Positions 19,048 to 30,973 are shown, numbered from the stretch's first letter. The stretch is 64,000 bases of DNA from Kitasatospora sp. MAA19 (GCF_029894125.1 NZ_JARXYZ010000005.1:186001-250000), one strand, 5' to 3'. Notes: a model not told the origin generated them from the letters alone. Translations and numbers: made by a program.

Positions 19048-19100
19048 CGACAGGCGCCGTAGTCGGCCTCTTCCCCAGAGGCCCACTGCGGCGCCTGTCG
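19048..19100. other. Long two-part hairpin downstream of rpsT
   Basis: A perfect 12-base-pair outer stem (19048-19059 with 19089-19100) enclosing a 7-base-pair inner hairpin (19065-19071 with 19077-19083, loop TCCCC). It lies about 130 bases after rpsT and 85 before the next gene. It could terminate rpsT or be part of the next gene's leader; no coding explanation fits. Confidence 0.6.
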
Positions 19101-19184
19101 CGTTCCGCGGTCCGACCGCTATGGTCGGTCACGCGCGATCGAGGTGCGGGGAGCACCTCGGCGCCGGGCCCGAGGGGGAGCTTC

Positions 19185-20042
19185 ATGACGACGCCGCCAC
19201 CGTCACCACCACCGCAGCCGCAGCCGCAGCCGGTGGCACCGAACGGGCCGGGCTACGGCTTTCCGCAGCAGGCGCCGGGGGCGGGAGCGTCGGGAGCGCG
19301 GGGAGTGCCGGTCCAGGGCTTCGGGCCGCCGCCCGGGCTGCCCACCGCACCGGGGATGACTCCCGTGCCGGCAGGCGGTGGAGCGCGACGGTCCGGCGGC
19401 AACCTGCGCCGCAATGCCGTCTGGGCCTTCGTCGGCGCGCTGCTCGCCTCGGCCGGCTGGGCGACCGCCGTGCTCGTCGTACCCGACCTGGTCAGCACCG
19501 ACGCCTCGCCACGGCCCCTGGGCGCCTACCGCCTCTCGGACGACTTCTGCACCACGGGAAGGCCCTCCTCGCTCCTCCGGCTGTACAGCGTCTCCGACTC
19601 CAGCGCGCCGACCCACCACAGCGACCGGCACCCGGCGCTGGACAGCATGAACTGCTCGATGTCGCTCAAGCGCAGCGGCGCCGGCACTTCCGACAGCGAG
19701 TACGCCTCCGTCTACCTGCGCGCCGACCTGCACAAGGCGGTCAACCCCGCACCCGAGTTCGCGGCCGCCAAGGAGGTCTACCGGGCGCGCGACTACCAGG
19801 TCACCGACGTGCCGGGGCTCGGCGAGGAGGCGTACTTCCTCTACAAGGACGACCCGGGCGCCTCGGACAAGACCTGGCACAGCGTCAGCGCCGAACTCGA
19901 CGTCCGCGACGGCGGGATGACGTACTACATCTCCTGGTCCGCCAGCTACACCGAGGGAAAGACCAAGGTGCCGTCCAAGGAGGAGCTCCGCACAGCCCTG
20001 CAGTCCGACGGCTGGGACGCTGTCCGCGCGATGCGCAAGTAG
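19185..20042 (+). CDS. Single-pass membrane protein with Pro/Gln-rich N-terminus, function unknown
   Basis: A 285-residue protein. Residues 1-60 are a cytoplasmic-type Pro/Gln/Gly-rich tail, residues about 76-98 a membrane helix (AVWAFVGALLASAGWATAVLVV), and the rest an extracellular domain with two cysteines (DDFCTTGRP and DSMNCSMSL), which may form a disulphide. The pattern is common in actinobacterial surface proteins of unknown role. ATG at 19185 follows GGGGGAG. I do not recognise a named family. It converges with holA. Confidence 0.75.
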   Translation: MTTPPPSPPPQPQPQPVAPNGPGYGFPQQAPGAGASGARGVPVQGFGPPPGLPTAPGMTPVPAGGGARRSGGNLRRNAVWAFVGALLASAGWATAVLVVPDLVSTDASPRPLGAYRLSDDFCTTGRPSSLLRLYSVSDSSAPTHHSDRHPALDSMNCSMSLKRSGAGTSDSEYASVYLRADLHKAVNPAPEFAAAKEVYRARDYQVTDVPGLGEEAYFLYKDDPGASDKTWHSVSAELDVRDGGMTYYISWSASYTEGKTKVPSKEELRTALQSDGWDAVRAMRK

Positions 20043-20145
20043 TCCGGTAGGAGGGGCCGGGCCATAGGGCCTGGTCTTACGTGCCTGGTCTTACGTGCCG
20101 GGTCTTCCGTGGTCTTCCGGAGCCGGGTCTTAAGGCCGGGGCCGG
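20043..20145. repeat. Short direct repeats in the convergent spacer before holA
   Basis: Two adjacent copies of CCTGGTCTTACGTG plus two diverged copies (CGGGTCTTCCGTG, CGGGTCTTAAGG) fill the spacer between the convergent membrane-protein gene and holA. No clear stem-loop. Confidence 0.55.
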
Positions 20146-21144
20146 TCAGTAGGCGGGGCGGGACCCTGCCCGGGCAGCCCGGGCGACGGCCACCACCGCG
20201 CGCTCCAGCGCGAAGGCCGGATCGTCCGAGCCGCCCTTCACCGCCGCGTCGGCCTGGGCGATCGCGGTCAGCGCGGTGGCCACCCCGTCGCCCGTCCAGC
20301 CGCGCATCTGCTGGCGGACCCGCTCGACCTTCCACGGCGGCATGCCCAACTCGCGGGCCAGATCGGCCGGACGCATGTTCCGCCCGGTGGTCGCCAGTCG
20401 CCCGATGCTGCGCACCCCGGAGGCCAGCGCGTAGGTGATGCCCGTCGGCGGCTGCCCCACGGCCAGCGCCCAGCGCAGCCGCTCCAGCGCCTCCGCCGCC
20501 CGGCCGGTGACGGCCAGGTCGGCCACCTCGAAGCCCGTCGCCTCGGCCCGGCCGCTGTAGTAGCGGGCCACCACCGTCTCGTCGATCGTGCCCTCGACAT
20601 CCGAGGTCAGCTGGCTGCACGCGGCCGCCAGCTCCCGCAGGTCGCTGCCGAGCGAGTCCAGCAGGGCCTGGCAGGCCTCCGGCGTGGCCGAGCGGCCCAG
20701 CGTACGGAACTCGCCCCGGACGAAGGCCAGCCGCTCACTCGCCTTGGCCAGCTTCGCGCAGGCCACCTCGCGACCGCCCGCCTTGCGTCCGGCGTCCAGC
20801 AGGCCCTTGCCCTTGGCGCCACCCGCGTGGACCAGCACCATGATCACCTCGTCGGCGGGCGCCTCGATGTACGCCTTGACCTCCTTCACCGACTCGGCGG
20901 CGAGGTCCTGCGCGGCCCGGACCACGATCACCTTGCGTTCGGCGAACAGCGACGGCGTGGTCAGCTCGGCCAGACTCCCCGGCTGCAGGCCGCCGGGCGG
21001 CAGATCCCGCACGTCGGTGTCCGGATCCGCCGCCTTCGCCGCCGCCACCACCTGGGCGACCGCACGGTCCAGCAGCAGCTCCTCCTGGCCGACCGCGAGG
21101 GTCAGCGGGGCGAGCAGGTCGTCGGGTGCACTCTTCCTGGCCAT
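20146..21144 (-). CDS. holA: DNA polymerase III subunit delta
   Basis: The delta subunit of the clamp loader, which opens the beta sliding clamp. The 332-residue product begins MARKSAPDDLLAPLTLAVGQEELLLDRAV and shows the family's N-terminal domain (GSLAELTTPSLFAERKVIVVRAA) and C-terminal helical collar domain (NMRPADLARELGMPPWKVERVRQQMRGW). It has no P-loop, as expected for delta. Near comEC and comEA on the same strand, the usual actinobacterial order. Confidence 0.93.
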   Translation of the reverse strand: MARKSAPDDLLAPLTLAVGQEELLLDRAVAQVVAAAKAADPDTDVRDLPPGGLQPGSLAELTTPSLFAERKVIVVRAAQDLAAESVKEVKAYIEAPADEVIMVLVHAGGAKGKGLLDAGRKAGGREVACAKLAKASERLAFVRGEFRTLGRSATPEACQALLDSLGSDLRELAAACSQLTSDVEGTIDETVVARYYSGRAEATGFEVADLAVTGRAAEALERLRWALAVGQPPTGITYALASGVRSIGRLATTGRNMRPADLARELGMPPWKVERVRQQMRGWTGDGVATALTAIAQADAAVKGGSDDPAFALERAVVAVARAARAGSRPAY

Positions 21145-21222
21145 CGCCTACCAGCATCCCACGGGGCGCGGACACTCCCGCCCGGCCGACCTGTCTGCCG
21201 GCCCGACCTGGAGAATGGCCCA

Positions 21223-21516
21223 GTGACCGAGAACCACACCACCGACCTGCCGGACGTCGACGACCCGCACGCCCGGCAACTGCTCGTCCTGCCCGACCGC
21301 GACGCCGCCGAGGACGCCTTCGAGGAACTCAGCGCCACCCACCCCGACCTCGGCGAGCTCGAAATCGTCCGCGACGCCCTCGCCGGCGAGGACGACGCCG
21401 AGGACGCGCAGTGGCTCGTCGTCGTCGAACCCCCGGAAGACGGCTGGACCCCGACCCACCTCCACGCCCTCGACACCCTCGCCGCCACCCACGAAGGCTG
21501 GCGCGAAGAGGGCTGA
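21223..21516 (+). CDS. Small acidic conserved hypothetical protein
   Basis: A 97-residue, strongly acidic protein (VTENHTTDLPDVDDPHARQLL to THEGWREEG), without signal peptide or membrane segment. It resembles small streptomycete proteins located opposite holA; no function is known. The GTG at 21223 has no Shine-Dalgarno but GAGAAT ends six bases upstream, consistent with a leaderless transcript. Divergent from holA with a 78-base gap. Codon use fits a real gene. Confidence 0.7.
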   Translation: MTENHTTDLPDVDDPHARQLLVLPDRDAAEDAFEELSATHPDLGELEIVRDALAGEDDAEDAQWLVVVEPPEDGWTPTHLHALDTLAATHEGWREEG

Positions 21517-21666
21517 CCCGGCCACGACGCGGCGCACTCCGGGCCTGCTCGGAGCGCGCCGCAACTGTTCTCCGGGCCCCCGCCCCCGCCCCCACCCCTC
21601 CCTCCTCCTCCCCACCCCAACCCCTTTCCCTTCCCCACTTCGTGGACGGGAGGAGGAAAGCGGGGG

Positions 21667-24303
21667 TCATCCGGGCGGAGCCCGCGGGGCGTGCGGGGCG
21701 TGCGAGGCCCGGCCGACGCCGGAGGCGACGGCCGACGAGCTCCCGCCGCGGGAGCGCGGCTTGCGCACCTCGTGGGCGGTCCGGGGATGCACGGACACAC
21801 CGAGGGTGACCGGGGAGTCGCCCGTCACGGCGATGTCGCCCACCCGGTCGGTGCGCAGCACGCTCGCGCCCAACGCGCGCAAGTGGTCGACCGTCCGCGC
21901 GGACGGGTGCCCGTACGCATTGCCCTCACCGCACGAGATCAAGGCCAACCGGGGACGCAACGCGCCGGTCAGGTCCCAGTCCTGGTGCGCCGATCCGTGA
22001 TGCGCCACCTTCAGGACGTCCACCCGCCTCAAGCGGCCCAGCAGCGCCGACTGGGCGGGCGGTTCGAGGTCCCCGAGCAAGGCCATCCGCAGGCCGCCCG
22101 CGACCGACACCCGCAACGCGACGCTCGCGTTGTTCGCACCGGGCGCCTCGACAGCCACCCTGGGATCGGGCCAGACCACCTCCCACGACAACCCCGCGCC
22201 CACCGAACGCCGTTCACCTCGCCCAGCACGCAGGAGCGGCACCCCGGCACCGGCCGCCCAACCTGCCACCCGGGCCGCCTCGCCCGGTGGATCGTCCAGG
22301 GTCGTGCCCTCGACCGCACCGACCCGACGCCCCCGCAACACCCCCGGCACGCCCTCGACATGATCGGCGTGGAAGTGCGTCAGCAACAGGAGCGGCACCG
22401 CCGTGATGCCGAGGTCGCGCAGACACCTGTCGGCGGCGTTCGGATCCGGCCCCGCATCGACCACCACCGCGCTGTCCGGCGCACCGGCCGCGAGGACCAG
22501 CATGTCCCCTTGGCCGACATCGCACATCACCATCCGCCACCCTGGCGGCGGCCAGCCGGTGGCGATCCGGGTGAGCTGCGGTGGCCGCAGCAGCACGGCC
22601 AGCAGGACCACGAGCAGCACCCCCGTCACCAGCGCCCGTACCCACCGCAGCCGGGCGCGGACTGGCGCGCCGGGCCGCGCGCGCCGCGGCAGCAGGAGCG
22701 GCGCCGCCCAGCAGACCGCCAGGGTGACCAGCGCAACCGTCGCCGTCCCGAACCACCCACCCGGCCAGGAGAGTTGCCCACCCGGCAGCTCGGCACCGCG
22801 CCGCGCCACCAGGGCGAGCCAGCCGACCGGCACTCCGGCCGGCTCCGCGAGCAGCCGGGCCAGGTCCGGGAGGAGCGGCTGCAGCACGAGCACCCCGAAA
22901 CCGAGCAGGGTCGCCGGGGCCACCGCCAGCTCGGCCAGCAGGTTGCACGGGATCGCGACCAGGCTGATGTGCCCGGACAGCACCACCGTCACCGGCGCGC
23001 ACAGCGCCTGGGCGGCGGCCGTCGCCGCGAGGGCGCCCGCCAAGTGGCGCGGCCAGCGCCGGGCCCGCAGCGCCTCGGCCCAGTGCGGCCCGAGGACGAG
23101 CAGCCCGGCCGTGGCGAGCACCGAGAGCAGGAATCCGAAGGAGCGCGCCAGGAACGGGTCGAGCAGGACCAGGACCAGGACCGTCCCGGCGAGCGCGGGC
23201 ACCGCCTGCCGGGGACGGCCGGTGGCCAGCGCGAGCATGCCGATCAGACCCGTCCCCGCCGCGCGCAGCACACTGGGCTCCGGTCGGCAGACGGTGACGA
23301 AGGCCAGCGTCAGCGCCGTCCCGAGCATGGCGCTGGTACGCAGCGAGAGCCCCAGCACCGCGGCCAGCCCGCGCCGTTCCGGGGTCCCGGCCTGACCGGG
23401 GGCACCCAGCAGCACGCCGAGGACGATCGCCAGGTTGGCACCGCTGACCGCCACCAGGTGCACCAGGTCGGTGGCCCGGAAGGCGTCCCCGAGGTCGTCG
23501 GGCAGTTGCGAGGTGTCCCCGACGACCAGGCCGGGGAGCAGTCCGCGCGCGTCCGGCGGGAGTCCGTCGACGGCCGTGCGCAGCCCGGCCCGCAGCCGCC
23601 CGGCGACACGCTGCGGCAGGCTCGGCGGCTCGATCTGCCGGGGCGGGCCGTGGACGACCAGCAGCGCCGCGGACTCGGTGTCGTAGCCCTCCCCCGCAGG
23701 CTGTACCTCGGCCTCCGCCGCCAGCCGCTCCGACGGGAGCAGCCGCTGCCAGGGCCCGGACTCCGCTCCCCGGACCATGACGGTCACCGGGGTCCGCGTC
23801 CTGGTGCTCCGCCCGTCCGGGACGAGTGTGACCCGGTCGGCCACCGCGTCGACGGTGAGGAGGGTCTGCCCGCCGGTGGTCCCGCCCCGGGCCGCGTGGG
23901 ACTTCGGATCGCCGGCGACGGTCAGCTCCACCTCCACCACCCGGGCGGGCTCGCCCGGGGATCGCGGTGGGGCGTGCTCGGCCGCGCGGGCGAGCTCCGG
24001 TAGCGGCCCCCGGTGCAGATCGGCGGTGTGCAGCGGGGTGGCGATCGCGGCCGCGGCCCCGGTGAGCAGGATGGCTGCCAAGGTCACCGCCGCTCCGCGA
24101 CGGCGTGGGACCGCCGGCCTGGCGAGCAGCAGGACGGCTGCCAGTGCGGCGGCACCCGCCAGGGTGAAGGCGAGGACGTCGTACCCCGGCTCCAGGTCGA
24201 GGAGCGCGGCCGTCACCACCCAGGCCGAGACGGCGGGAAGCAGCAGCCGAAAGTCGGCGCCCGTGGAACGGGTGTGCAGGATCGGGTCGGTGGTGGCGGA
24301 CAT
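21667..24303 (-). CDS. comEC: ComEC/Rec2-type DNA internalisation protein
   Basis: An 878-residue membrane protein of the competence family. It has N-terminal membrane helices and the ComEC_N competence domain (LPPDARGLLPGLVVGDTSQL, LVHLVAVSGANLAIVLGVLL), about ten membrane segments, and a C-terminal metallo-beta-lactamase domain with THFHADHVEGV (about residue 645). ATG at 24303 follows GGAGG by seven bases; an ATG 17 codons upstream has no such site. Streptomycetes are not known to be naturally transformable in this way, so the true substrate is open. Next to comEA. Confidence 0.92.
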   Translation of the reverse strand: MSATTDPILHTRSTGADFRLLLPAVSAWVVTAALLDLEPGYDVLAFTLAGAAALAAVLLLARPAVPRRRGAAVTLAAILLTGAAAAIATPLHTADLHRGPLPELARAAEHAPPRSPGEPARVVEVELTVAGDPKSHAARGGTTGGQTLLTVDAVADRVTLVPDGRSTRTRTPVTVMVRGAESGPWQRLLPSERLAAEAEVQPAGEGYDTESAALLVVHGPPRQIEPPSLPQRVAGRLRAGLRTAVDGLPPDARGLLPGLVVGDTSQLPDDLGDAFRATDLVHLVAVSGANLAIVLGVLLGAPGQAGTPERRGLAAVLGLSLRTSAMLGTALTLAFVTVCRPEPSVLRAAGTGLIGMLALATGRPRQAVPALAGTVLVLVLLDPFLARSFGFLLSVLATAGLLVLGPHWAEALRARRWPRHLAGALAATAAAQALCAPVTVVLSGHISLVAIPCNLLAELAVAPATLLGFGVLVLQPLLPDLARLLAEPAGVPVGWLALVARRGAELPGGQLSWPGGWFGTATVALVTLAVCWAAPLLLPRRARPGAPVRARLRWVRALVTGVLLVVLLAVLLRPPQLTRIATGWPPPGWRMVMCDVGQGDMLVLAAGAPDSAVVVDAGPDPNAADRCLRDLGITAVPLLLLTHFHADHVEGVPGVLRGRRVGAVEGTTLDDPPGEAARVAGWAAGAGVPLLRAGRGERRSVGAGLSWEVVWPDPRVAVEAPGANNASVALRVSVAGGLRMALLGDLEPPAQSALLGRLRRVDVLKVAHHGSAHQDWDLTGALRPRLALISCGEGNAYGHPSARTVDHLRALGASVLRTDRVGDIAVTGDSPVTLGVSVHPRTAHEVRKPRSRGGSSSAVASGVGRASHAPHAPRAPPG

Positions 24304-24446
24304 GACGGTACCTCCCTTCGGCGCGGCGGCGGCGACGGCGACGGCTGACGACACAACGGCTGGACGAAAGCGGCCACGAACAGCACGGGGGGGGAAGGAC
24401 GGGGCGAACGGATCCGCGGAGAGGCGGGAGAGAGTCGGAAGGGGCG

Positions 24447-25463
24447 TCAGAGGGTGAGCAGCGGACGGAGTTCCGCGAACGTGCGAGCGCCGATGCCGCC
24501 GACCTGCCGGAGCTGGTCGAGCGTGCGGAACGAGCCGTGCGACGTGCGGTAGGCGAGGATGCGATGGGCGAGCGTCGGGCCGACTCCGGGGAGGGTGTCG
24601 AGCTGTTCGAGGGTGGCGCGGTTGAGGCTGACGGGTGGCCTCGACGTGCCGGCCGCCGGGGGCCCGTTGCCGGCTCCGGCGCCCGGGGCGGGGGCCGAGC
24701 CCGGCTCGCCGACCAGGATCTGCTCACCATCCGTCAGTACGCGGGCCAGGTTGAGGCCCCGGGTGTCCGTCTCCGGCAGCGGGCCGCCCGCCGCCCGTAA
24801 GGCGTCGGCCACCCGCGAGCCGCCGGGCAGGGTGTGCAGGCCGGGAAGGTGAACCCGTCCGCCGATGTCGACCACGACGGCCGGCTGGGCCCCGACGGCA
24901 GCGGCATCGGCGGCCTCGGCCGAGGCCGTGCCCGAGGCAGGAGCCGGCACGGGCGCAGACTCCGCCGACCCCGGTGCCACCGGGGCGGACGCCAGCGCCG
25001 GCACGGCTACCGCCTGCGGCCGGGCCAGCCAGAAGTGCTGCACGGCGTAGCCGACCGCGAACAGCAGCAGGACGGCCAGCCCGGCCACCGCCCGCCGGTC
25101 GAGCGCCATCGCCGAACCGAACCGGAGGCGCGCCCCGGCCACCGGCTCCGGCGGGTCCACGACCCCGCCCACCCCGCCCACCCCGGACGGCTCCAACGGA
25201 GCAGGCGGCACATGCGGCACATGCGGTGCAGGCGGCCGCTCCCCAGCCCCGGACGGAGCCGCACCCGAAGGCGGCCCGGTCGCCGTGGGCTCCCCCGCCA
25301 CCGCAACGGAGCCCCCAGGCCCGCCGGGCCCGACCCCGGCCCCGCCGCCTCCTCCACCACCACCACCAGCCCCATCGTCCACCGGCAGCAACGCCGCCAT
25401 CCGCAGCCGTACGGTCTCGTTGATCTCGTGGCGCTTCGCCGCGCCCAGGCTCATGCTCGTCAT
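24447..25463 (-). CDS. comEA: ComEA family helix-hairpin-helix DNA-binding protein
   Basis: A 338-residue membrane-anchored DNA-binding protein. Residues 30-100 are low-complexity Gly/Pro-rich, a membrane helix follows (VAGLAVLLLFAVGYAVQHFW, about 125-145), then an SLBB domain (VVVDIGGRVHLPGLHTLPGG) and at the end a double helix-hairpin-helix (LNRATLEQLDTLPGVGPTLA and FRTLDQLRQVGGIGARTF). Longer than the Bacillus protein because of the N-terminal cytoplasmic region. About 140 bases upstream of comEC, probably one operon. Confidence 0.92.
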   Translation of the reverse strand: MTSMSLGAAKRHEINETVRLRMAALLPVDDGAGGGGGGGGGAGVGPGGPGGSVAVAGEPTATGPPSGAAPSGAGERPPAPHVPHVPPAPLEPSGVGGVGGVVDPPEPVAGARLRFGSAMALDRRAVAGLAVLLLFAVGYAVQHFWLARPQAVAVPALASAPVAPGSAESAPVPAPASGTASAEAADAAAVGAQPAVVVDIGGRVHLPGLHTLPGGSRVADALRAAGGPLPETDTRGLNLARVLTDGEQILVGEPGSAPAPGAGAGNGPPAAGTSRPPVSLNRATLEQLDTLPGVGPTLAHRILAYRTSHGSFRTLDQLRQVGGIGARTFAELRPLLTL

Positions 25464-25594
25464 GCCGAGGACGGTAGGAGTCCTCGGCAGTGCGCGCAGA
25501 AATTACCGAAACCCTGTGGATAACCCGGGGGTTGTGGATGAATCAGCTCACTCGCACGAGTGGGCAGAGCACCGCCGAGTTGACCGGCGCCCCC

Positions 25595-26440
25595 TCAGCG
25601 CGGCGCGACCACCACCGCGAGCAGCCCCGGCCCGACGTGTGCGCCGATCACCGCCCCCACCTCGCCCACGTACAGCTCCCGCAGGCCGGGCACCCGCGCC
25701 CGCAGCCGCTCCGCGAGCGGCTCGGCCCGCTCCTCGGCCGCCAGGTGGTGCACGGTGATGTCGACCTCCGCGTCCCCCGACCGCTCGACCGCGATCTCCT
25801 CCAGGCGCGCGATCGCCCGCGACGCGGTGCGTACCTTCTCCAACGGCTCGATCCGCCCTCCGTCCAGGTGCAGCAGCGGTTTGACCGCCAGCGCCGACCC
25901 GAGCAGCGCCCGCGCCGCCCCGATCCGACCGCCCCTGCGCAGGTACTCCAGGGTGTCGACGTAGAAGAACCCGCTGGTCACGGCGGCCCGCCGGGTGGCG
26001 GCCTCGGCCGCCTCCGCCAGGTCCCGCCCGGCCGCGATCGCCTCGGCCGCCGCCAGCGCCGCATATCCGAGGGCCATGCCGACCAGCCGGCTGTCCACCA
26101 CCCGCACCGGTACGGGCGCCTCGGCGGCCGCCAGCCGGGCGGCCTCCACCGTGCCGGACAGCTCGCCGGAGATGTGCACCGAGACGATGCCCTTCGCCCC
26201 GGCCTCGACGGCGCCCCGGTAGGCGGCGGCGAAGGTCTCGGGATTGGGCCGGGAGGTCGTCACCCGCTGCTTCTCGCGCAGCGCCTCGGCGACGTCCTTG
26301 GGAGAGATCTCGACCCCCTCGCAGCGGACCGAGTCACCGACCGCGACGCTCAGCGGAACCACCGTGATCCCGTACCGATCGAGGGCCTCCTGCGGCAGAT
26401 AGGCCGTGGAATCGGTGACAAGTGCGAGGTCGGAGGGCAT
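25595..26440 (-). CDS. DegV family fatty-acid-binding protein
   Basis: A 281-residue DegV protein; characterised members bind fatty acids and serve the fatty acid kinase FakA (as FakB). The pattern LALVTDSTAYLP at the N-terminus, VTTSRPNPETF and VSVHISGELSGTVEAARLAA, and GFFYVDTLEYLRRGGRIG are diagnostic. ATG at 26440 is preceded by a weak site. No fakA gene is visible near it. Confidence 0.9.
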   Translation of the reverse strand: MPSDLALVTDSTAYLPQEALDRYGITVVPLSVAVGDSVRCEGVEISPKDVAEALREKQRVTTSRPNPETFAAAYRGAVEAGAKGIVSVHISGELSGTVEAARLAAAEAPVPVRVVDSRLVGMALGYAALAAAEAIAAGRDLAEAAEAATRRAAVTSGFFYVDTLEYLRRGGRIGAARALLGSALAVKPLLHLDGGRIEPLEKVRTASRAIARLEEIAVERSGDAEVDITVHHLAAEERAEPLAERLRARVPGLRELYVGEVGAVIGAHVGPGLLAVVVAPR

Positions 26441-26577
26441 GAGGCGGAGGTTACTCCCCGTTCGTCCGTGAGGACAGCGCCCGCCCACGGGCCCCGAAAG
26501 GCGCCGCCGAAGCCCCACCAAAGTGTCTCCGCACCGCCAAGCAGTCGGTCGAGCGCGCGGCAAGTTCGCGGCGAGCA

Positions 26578-26617
26578 GGCGACGCGAGGAGACGACGCGA
26601 GAAGACGACGCGAGCAG
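26578..26617. repeat. Short tandem repeat, about 14-base unit
   Basis: Three imperfect copies of GACGACGCGAG(G/A)AG just after the stop of the serine-rich membrane protein gene (minus). Function unknown. Confidence 0.6.
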
Positions 26618-26619
26618 GC

Positions 26620-27399
26620 TCAGCCCGCCGTGGGCCCCGCCGACGGCTTCCGCAACCGCTGCGCCAGCTTGGCCAGCGGGTCCGCGAGTCCGAGGAGTTC
26701 CTCGGCACTCGGACGCCCCTTCCCGTCCGTCAACCCGGCCCGCGCGGCGCCCCCGGAGGACGCCTCCGCACCCGGCGAAGACGAGGAAGAGGAGGAGGAA
26801 GAAGAGGAGGCAGCGGACGAGGAGGACGAAGCGGAGGACCCCGCCGAAGTGTCCCAGTGCCGCAGCGCCCCCGCCTCGCTCTCGCACTCCTGGCTGAGCC
26901 GGCTCAGCTCGTCGTCCGCGAACCGGTGCATCCGGTCCTGCGCGGCCCAGCGCATGGTCTCCGCCGAGTGGGTGATCCGCTCGGCACGCTCGCGCAGCTC
27001 CGGCAGCTTGGCCGCGATCCGCGCGGTGTCCGGCTCCCGCTCCAACATCCGCAGTTCGCCGTCGAGCTCGGCGGCATGCGTATCGAGCCTGGTCAGCAGG
27101 GCGAGGGCCTCGCCGAGCTGACCGTCCTGGGGAAGGCCGCTCTCCAGGACCTGCCGGGTGCCGTCGAGTGAGGTGCGCAGACCGAGCCGGACGGCGGCGA
27201 TCTGCCCGGGCGGTCCGACCTTGGTGAAGGTCTTCGCCTTGAGGGTGGCGTTCTCCACGACGCGCCGAGCGTTGGCCTCGTGCCGCTCGATCTTCGCGGC
27301 GACGGCCTTCGCCGCCTTGACCGTGCCGACCACGGCCAGCACGAGCACCGCGATCCCGAAGAGCAGGACCAGGCCGATCATCACGCCGAACGCGTCCAT
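26620..27399 (-). CDS. Membrane-anchored coiled-coil protein with poly-Ser tract, function unknown
   Basis: A 259-residue protein. An N-terminal membrane helix (IGLVLLFGIAVLVLAVVGTV, about residues 8-28) is followed by a long charged alpha-helical stretch (residues 30-180) with coiled-coil character, then a poly-serine tract of about 30 residues (190-220) and a basic C-terminus. The tract is coded by a purine/pyrimidine-skewed run near 26776-26840. ATG at 27399. The protein resembles streptomycete hypothetical membrane proteins beside leuS; no function assigned. Confidence 0.7.
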   Translation of the reverse strand: MDAFGVMIGLVLLFGIAVLVLAVVGTVKAAKAVAAKIERHEANARRVVENATLKAKTFTKVGPPGQIAAVRLGLRTSLDGTRQVLESGLPQDGQLGEALALLTRLDTHAAELDGELRMLEREPDTARIAAKLPELRERAERITHSAETMRWAAQDRMHRFADDELSRLSQECESEAGALRHWDTSAGSSASSSSSAASSSSSSSSSSSPGAEASSGGAARAGLTDGKGRPSAEELLGLADPLAKLAQRLRKPSAGPTAG

Positions 27400-27628
27400 C
27401 GCGAGCCACCTTCCGCCACCGTTTCGGCCCCCACCGGACCCAACGCGGGCCGTACTGCCGAGGGTTCCACGGTAGCCGCCGGATCGGACCCGGGGCGGTC
27501 CGAACGGGCCCGGGCGGCGGAGATCAGGGACAGATCGGGGATCTCCCCGAGGGTCCACGAGCCCCTGGGCACCACCGGACCCGACCCGCCCTGGCACAAC
27601 CGACACCAGCCATCCCGGGCACGACGAA

Positions 27629-27656
27629 GGGCGGGCGCCCCGAAGGACGCCCGCCC
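27629..27656 (-). terminator. Probable leuS terminator
   Basis: Perfect nine-base-pair stem GGGCGGGCG/CGCCCGCCC (27629-27637 with 27648-27656), loop of ten, about 135 bases after the leuS stop. Confidence 0.65.
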
Positions 27657-27697
27657 CGTCAGCCCCAGTCGACCGGCCGCGCACCACAGCCCACAGT

Positions 27698-27751
27698 CAA
27701 CGGGCCCCGGCCAGCAGACCTCAACCAACGGGCCCCGGCCAGCAGACCTCA
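27698..27751. repeat. 26-base direct repeat, two copies
   Basis: Identical copies at 27698-27723 and 27726-27751 separated by two bases, in the leuS 3' untranslated region. The flanks hold shorter partial copies (GACCTCAGCC-type). Confidence 0.85.
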
Positions 27752-27790
27752 GTCCACCGACCTCAGCCATCAGCCCTCAGTCAACCGACC

Positions 27791-30673
<2,883 letters not shown>

Positions 30674-30745
30674 GGTCCTTCAAGCTCCATCGATGTCAGT
30701 TGGCGAACCGCGCACACGGCCGGCCCGTGAACGGGGGCGGAAAAC

Positions 30746-30769
30746 AAAAAATCCCCTCGCAGGAGGGGA
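30746..30769 (-). terminator. Attenuator terminator of leuS
   Basis: On the minus strand, TCCCCTC, loop CTGC, GAGGGGA, then TTTTTTGTTTT. A true intrinsic terminator with U-run, rare in this GC-rich DNA, 72 bases before leuS and 45 bases after the leader-peptide stop. A larger imperfect hairpin (30774-30812) lies between and could act as pause or antiterminator. Confidence 0.88.
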
Positions 30770-30814
30770 CGCCACGCCGACTCCGGCACCGCCCGAGGGC
30801 GCAGCCGGTCCTGG

Positions 30815-30853
30815 TCAGCGCGGCCGGCTAAGGAGCAGGCGCACGGTTCGCAT
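30815..30853 (-). CDS. leuS leader peptide, 12 residues
   Basis: ATG at 30851-30853 starts MRTVRLLLSRPR, with three successive Leu codons (CTG CTC CTT), ending in TGA at 30815-30817. A -10-like TACCCT ends six bases before the ATG, so it is probably translated from a leaderless start. Stalling at the Leu codons when charged tRNA-Leu is scarce would prevent formation of the terminator at 30746-30769. Too short for gene finders. Confidence 0.82.
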   Translation of the reverse strand: MRTVRLLLSRPR

Positions 30854-30973
30854 GGGCTCAGGGTACCGCAAGCAGGTCAACGCGCTCCCGGGTGTCCGCC
30901 GGGGCCGGACGGCACCAGCCGCGCCCGCCCCGCACCGCCCCACCGCCCTACCCGACCCCTCCGCCCCGCCGCC

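Larger units (their letters stand above)
27400..27790. other. Intergenic region between leuS and the poly-Ser protein gene
   Basis: 391 bases. It holds a GC hairpin (27629-27656) and a 26-base direct repeat near the leuS stop. A promoter for the downstream gene must lie in the left part, but I could not identify it. Confidence 0.6.

Noticed and set aside
30674-30973. A T-box riboswitch upstream of leuS
   Set aside because: No T-box consensus sequence or stem I was found; the leader peptide with Leu codons and the terminator explain the region.
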